From Mya arenaria (lineage: Eukaryota > Mollusca > Bivalvia > Myida > Myidae), in the NCBI RefSeq assembly GCF_026914265.1, contig NC_069136.1, positions 50,833,381 through 50,897,380 on the forward strand: a stretch of DNA of 64,000 nt, read 5' to 3'. Position 1 is the first letter of the stretch. Each line of letters begins with the position of its first letter. Below, piece by piece: positions 60,100 through 64,000 of this stretch. The notes beneath the pieces were generated by a model. It ran no database searches. It was not told the origin of the DNA and was given only the letters and a program-made list of their open reading frames with translations. The translations under genes and the position numbers were made by a program.

Positions 60100-60772
60100 A
60101 TAGATCTATCACTCAAACTTCATGTTTGTTATATAGGAGTTTGTATTGATTTTGAATGCGATTGTCACTTTAAATATCACGCGCTCTGGCTGGGACAGGT
60201 TTTTATCTCCCACTGCGTCCTCTGGATCATTGAATATAATGATTGTATTACTAAAATATGCAAATATCTTCGTGAACAAAACTCAATCGGTTCCAAATCA
60301 ATATTCCATAGCAAAACACAATCCATCTATTGTATGTGTGTGTAAGGGGGACTAGATGCACTCCCAAGATTGTCAAACCCGTTACACATTCGTCAGAAAG
60401 CTGTGAGAGAGCATAGTGACATGGCGTTGTTGATTAATAATTGGCGGAATGCGTAACTCACATAGATTACAACCTGATTGGCTGACGCATTGTCAAGGCA
60501 AACTCTGATGCAGCGAGTGTGTATCGGATGAGTGGCAGAAGGCGGGCCTTTAAACACCCGCGAAAGATGTGTAGGTGCTTTTTTAAGTATGCATTATGTT
60601 GTACATGGTTTTAAACGGCAAAAGCTGTGGCCGATCTAAAAAAAAACATTCTGTGCCGATCTTTATTTCCGCAAAGTTCTTCATTTGGGTTAACTGACAT
60701 CCTTTTCAATGAAGTTTTATTTATAACTAACACAAACTAAATAGCTCTTTTAAATATCATAAACTATTTTCC
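60100..60772. other. 3' flank of the SLC16-like gene
   Basis: No gene or named repeat was recognised. A candidate AATAAA on the minus strand at 60716-60721 lies about 52 nt after the SLC16-like stop codon. Confidence 0.5.
60716..60721 (-). terminator. Candidate polyadenylation signal for the SLC16-like gene
   Basis: AATAAA on the minus strand just past the stop codon at 60773. Distance is short but usual. Confidence 0.45.
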
Positions 60773-63700
60773 TTAAACTAAAATATCGTCTTTCTTCAAT
60801 GACTTTTCGCACTTTGCACCCAATGGTAAAGTCCATATTAGCAATCCTCCCGCAGTGACTGCGCAGGCAATCAACATAAACCCAGATAAATATGAGGAGG
60901 ACGAATCTCTTAGCAATCCTACAAAAGACAAATGCATAATGTCATTGAAAATATTGTTATTGATTTCATACATCAACTTAAAATATCACACCCATCGCCG
61001 GATACCTCCGATATACTACTACGCTAGCCTATTTTTATAAATGAAGAGTAACCGAAAATGTACCGTGATTGCCGACGATGAATAACATAATGTTGCTGAA
61101 GCACGTACCAAACTTACATTGAAATGGATATACGGTTAATCTCTTTCATCGATTTTAAGAATGTGATATCGACTTACCTATGATTGGTTGTTCTATAGCT
61201 TGACATAACGGCATGACGAGGCCAGTTACTCCTAATGCACTCCCGAGATTGTCAATACCAAGAAAGTCAACCAATACAACCGGGTATAATCCAAAAAACG
61301 CCCTTCCAAAGATTCCAAATACTACGCTGTATACAATGAACTCTGTTTTGGTATCTATCAAAGGCATGCAAAACGTCGCTGCTGCTACGATGAGAGAGGT
61401 CAAAGAAATGATTTTGAATCTCTTTACGAAGCCTCTATCTGCAAATAAACCCCATGCAACCAAAGCAAAGATGTCGATGAAGCTGATGATGGATATCAGG
61501 GAGTCACTATCTGTATCAGATAGTCCAGAGTCCACTGCATGTGGAGGTAGAAACACTTGGATGCTGGACAATGTCACCAGGAGAAATGAGCAGGGTAAGA
61601 ACAACAACAACGGTGGTCTCTTCATGACACTACAGTTTACACCAAAGTTAAGTTTTGGGCAACACTTGTTTAATTGTGAGTCAGAGGTATTGCTTTCCCT
61701 GTCTCCTTTGTCTGCTGCAGTTTCGTTTCCAATTGGACCATCTTTTCCACTGCGATCAAGCATCGATGACACGGACACACACAGTTCAGTAGTTGAAATG
61801 GACAAAGAGCTTCCCATAGCATGAGCAAGCGAAAATTTACTGTGCTCCGAAACTGTTCTTACACGTGCATTTTTAAGTTTCAAAGATCTGGAAAGAAACG
61901 GGGAAGGTTTACTTTCTGGCAAACATTTTTCTATCTTTGAATTCGTAAGATTTCTGTTATTGCCATTGCTATTGTTAATCAATGGTTTGATTTGTTCTAG
62001 ATTAACAACACTTTCTTTGCAACCGTTGATGTCTACTTTGGTCTTATTGTTGCATTCTACTGATATTATATTTTCAGCGATTTTTCCGTTTTTATGTGGT
62101 CTTCTTTCTGTAATGCTAATTTCATCCTCATGCTGAACATTTTCACAACGACGATTCTTATATGTTTCACCATAAAAACTAAGCGGTCTCATGAGACAGG
62201 CCGCAACCAGAACATTGAGAGTTATTCCTCCAATAATTAGCAAAGCACCAGAGAAGCCAAAATTGTTAACAAAGATTCTTATGAGAACTGAGAAAATAAG
62301 CCCACCAACTCCTCCCCCTGATACGCTCAGTGCAGTGGCGAAGCTTCTGTTCTTGTTAAAGTATTTGGTTAATAGCGCAGTGGTCGGTATCATCAGGAAA
62401 CCCTGACCTAATCCTGAAATCGCAAAATCAGTGTGTGTATACCACGTGATAAATTGCGTCATAAATGGTAAGTCGGAAGGCAATATTTTGCTTCAAATGA
62501 AGACTTTAAACAAAGATAACTTCACTATTTTTTCACCATTTTAAATGAAACAAAACGCAGTCTACGCCGCTTACGGGGCCCCGCCTTTGTTCTTTTACCA
62601 GAGCTTGATTGAGAGTTTAGTTTCTTAAAACACTTCACAATACGGCCGTCTGACGGAGCACTGTCAAAATATTATTTTGGAAACAGGTTTGTCGAAGCTA
62701 TTTTTGCGACATAGACTGTCCTTTGTTTCATTGAAAATGGTGTTGTAAAAAAAAGTAATCTTTGTTTGGAGTCTTCATTTTAAGCCACATGTTGCCTTCC
62801 GACGTAGCATATATGACGTAATTTATCACGTGGTATACACACACTGAAAAATATACATTGAAGTTATAGGTACTGCACCATCTACCCGCGTTATTGAAAT
62901 TATATACAACAAGCATATTCAAATATTTTAAATCGAATAACATTTGTAAAATGTTTTCGCTGAAGTTTCTTACCGGCCAAACATCCAAGTGAAAAAATGG
63001 CGAACTCAACATTTGGGGCAAACCCTGTCAAAATGAACGCCAATGCCAGGAAACAGCCACCAGTGAATACAAGTGTCCGGTGGCTCAAATGCTGAAGACC
63101 TACCACGGAGACAAGGATGGCTGAAATATATGGTGTGGATAGTGTAACACAAAGTTATGTTTACACAGCAAACATGAACTAGAATAAAAAACACAACACT
63201 AACTTCTTGAAGGACAATCTTACGATAACTATTTTGATATATATTATATGTAATATTTTAATGGGAAAAGGGATGCCTTTCCCCAATGTTTACACGCGAT
63301 TAAATTAAGAGTAAATATGAGCAAAGAAATTAAAGAATGTCCGAAGTGAGGGTATTTTTTTAGTTTTTTACACAGTAAGGTCGAGACCTGCAATCAGTTA
63401 TTGGTACACCACATCCGTGAATTGTTAACGACATTGGAATAAATTTGACGTTAAACAAGGTTAATTGATGTAAAAAAAGGCCTCGTTTAGTCCTTGTTTT
63501 TGTTCATTGACAGTGTTATGTAGTAATAAAAATGCGTATATAACCAAATTGTGTACATGTTACGCTGTATGTTGTATTGCAAACACTTCCAACAAGAGCT
63601 GTGGTTGAGGCCTCAGAGTTAAATTTCCTTTGAAGTTCAATGAATAAAATTCCATAGGTTCTGTACGTTCCAAGGCAGATAGCCATCGTCAGCCAGGAAG
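60773..63700 (-). CDS. SLC16 monocarboxylate-transporter-like MFS protein (5' end off the right edge)
   Basis: Four exons on the minus strand: about 63700-63557, 63120-62974, 62413-61178 and 60918-60773. The last three joins are in phase; the donor at 63556 (ACAT|GTACAC) is chosen to keep phase and is the weakest call. The first listed exon starts mid-protein (SWLTMAICLGTYRTYGILFI), so the N-terminal exon with the usual DGGWGW motif must be past 64000. Family marks: GLGQGFLMIPTTALLTKYF, RSFATALSVSGGGVGGLIFS, and a long hydrophilic loop between helices 6 and 7 (about 170 residues). It ends LPLGAKCEKSLKKDDILV. It is expected to move monocarboxylates or related small acids with protons across the plasma membrane; the substrate cannot be told. 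Confidence 0.9.
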
Positions 63701-63759
63701 CTGAAAGAAGATGTAAACAAGCATTAACATCATAACATTCTAACATGTACTCTTTCTTG

Positions 63760-63955
63760 CAGTACCACAATTAATGCAAATGTTTTCATTTACCGAAAGC
63801 ATAAATAATTATCAAAAACAATGGTTCTCATGAAGGATGAAAACACGGTATTTCTAGCATATGAGACTATAGTTGATCACTGTAAATGTTTTAGGACTTG
63901 ATTATCAGTCATTTAATATTTGTGCGTTTTCAGCTATTAAAGGCCTAGTTTAAGC
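63760..63955. mobile_element. Partial MITE of the GATGCACTCTTAC family
   Basis: ACCACAATTAATGCAAATG, ACCGAAAGCATAAATAATTA, CAGTCATTTAATATTTGTGC and TTTTCAGCTATTAAAGGCC follow the order in 40790-41130 and 59405-60099. A run of about twenty C follows at 63969-63989, next to the window end. Confidence 0.65.
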
Positions 63956-64000
63956 CTTTTATAAGTGACCCCCCCCCCCCCCCCCCCCCGCCAAAAAAAA

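Noticed and set aside
61213..61824. 203-residue plus-strand frame at 61.2-61.8 kb
   Set aside because: It is antisense to a clear transporter exon with membrane helices and matching splice phases.
1..64000. CRISPR arrays, operons, phage or bacterial defence systems
   Set aside because: The gene structure is eukaryotic with introns throughout; the tandem arrays lack the alternating conserved repeat and unique spacer pattern.

Overview
The window is eukaryotic nuclear DNA: AT-rich, with GT-AG introns, long repeat-filled intergenic stretches and no operon structure. The repeats (a dispersed element opening with AGCTCACCTGAGC-type sequence, several foldback MITE families, tRNA-headed SINEs, long minisatellites) and the gene content point to a mollusc, most likely a bivalve. 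That is inference from repeat style; no species is claimed.

Five protein-coding genes can be built exon by exon, with reading phase conserved across every junction except one weaker splice site in the SLC16 gene. From the left: (1) an SLC19-family thiamine/folate carrier on the minus strand, from its start at 3642 to beyond the left edge. (2) A very large plus-strand gene, 5396-29295, 18 exons and 3,314 codons. It encodes a secreted-then-anchored protein with a signal peptide, three SRCR domains, many parallel beta-helix repeats, CUB-like regions, a C-type lectin-like domain, one membrane helix and a ~670-residue cytoplasmic tail. This is the architecture of Bark beetle/Anakonda, a tricellular-junction organiser. 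(3) A minus-strand, six-exon type II membrane protein, 40645-34812, with a C-terminal domain resembling DUF1647 glycosyltransferase-like proteins. (4) A minus-strand, ten-exon PABIR/FAM122 gene, 54698-48167, encoding a PP2A-B55 regulator. (5) A minus-strand SLC16 monocarboxylate-transporter-like gene, ending at 60773 and running off the right edge.

The rest is repeat-rich. Intron 1 of the Bark-like gene holds a pogo/Tigger-like element with an exact TA duplication, inserted inside an older hAT-like element. Other Bark introns hold a 19-bp minisatellite with higher-order duplication, a 369-bp foldback MITE, a G-rich foldback element, a pogo-type MITE and a SINE with a 10-bp target-site duplication 60 bp before an exon. 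The DUF1647-like gene has a 50-bp satellite in intron 3, and a 21-bp minisatellite lies past its 3' end. A broken non-LTR retrotransposon, carrying half of the same MITE, lies between PABIR and SLC16.

The genes are not an evident pathway; they look like ordinary neighbours. The Bark-like protein is the most notable gene: it has a furin-type site before SRCR3, a heptad-like SRSRDNV tail repeat and a terminal PDZ-ligand motif. I did not find a convincing new multi-gene system.
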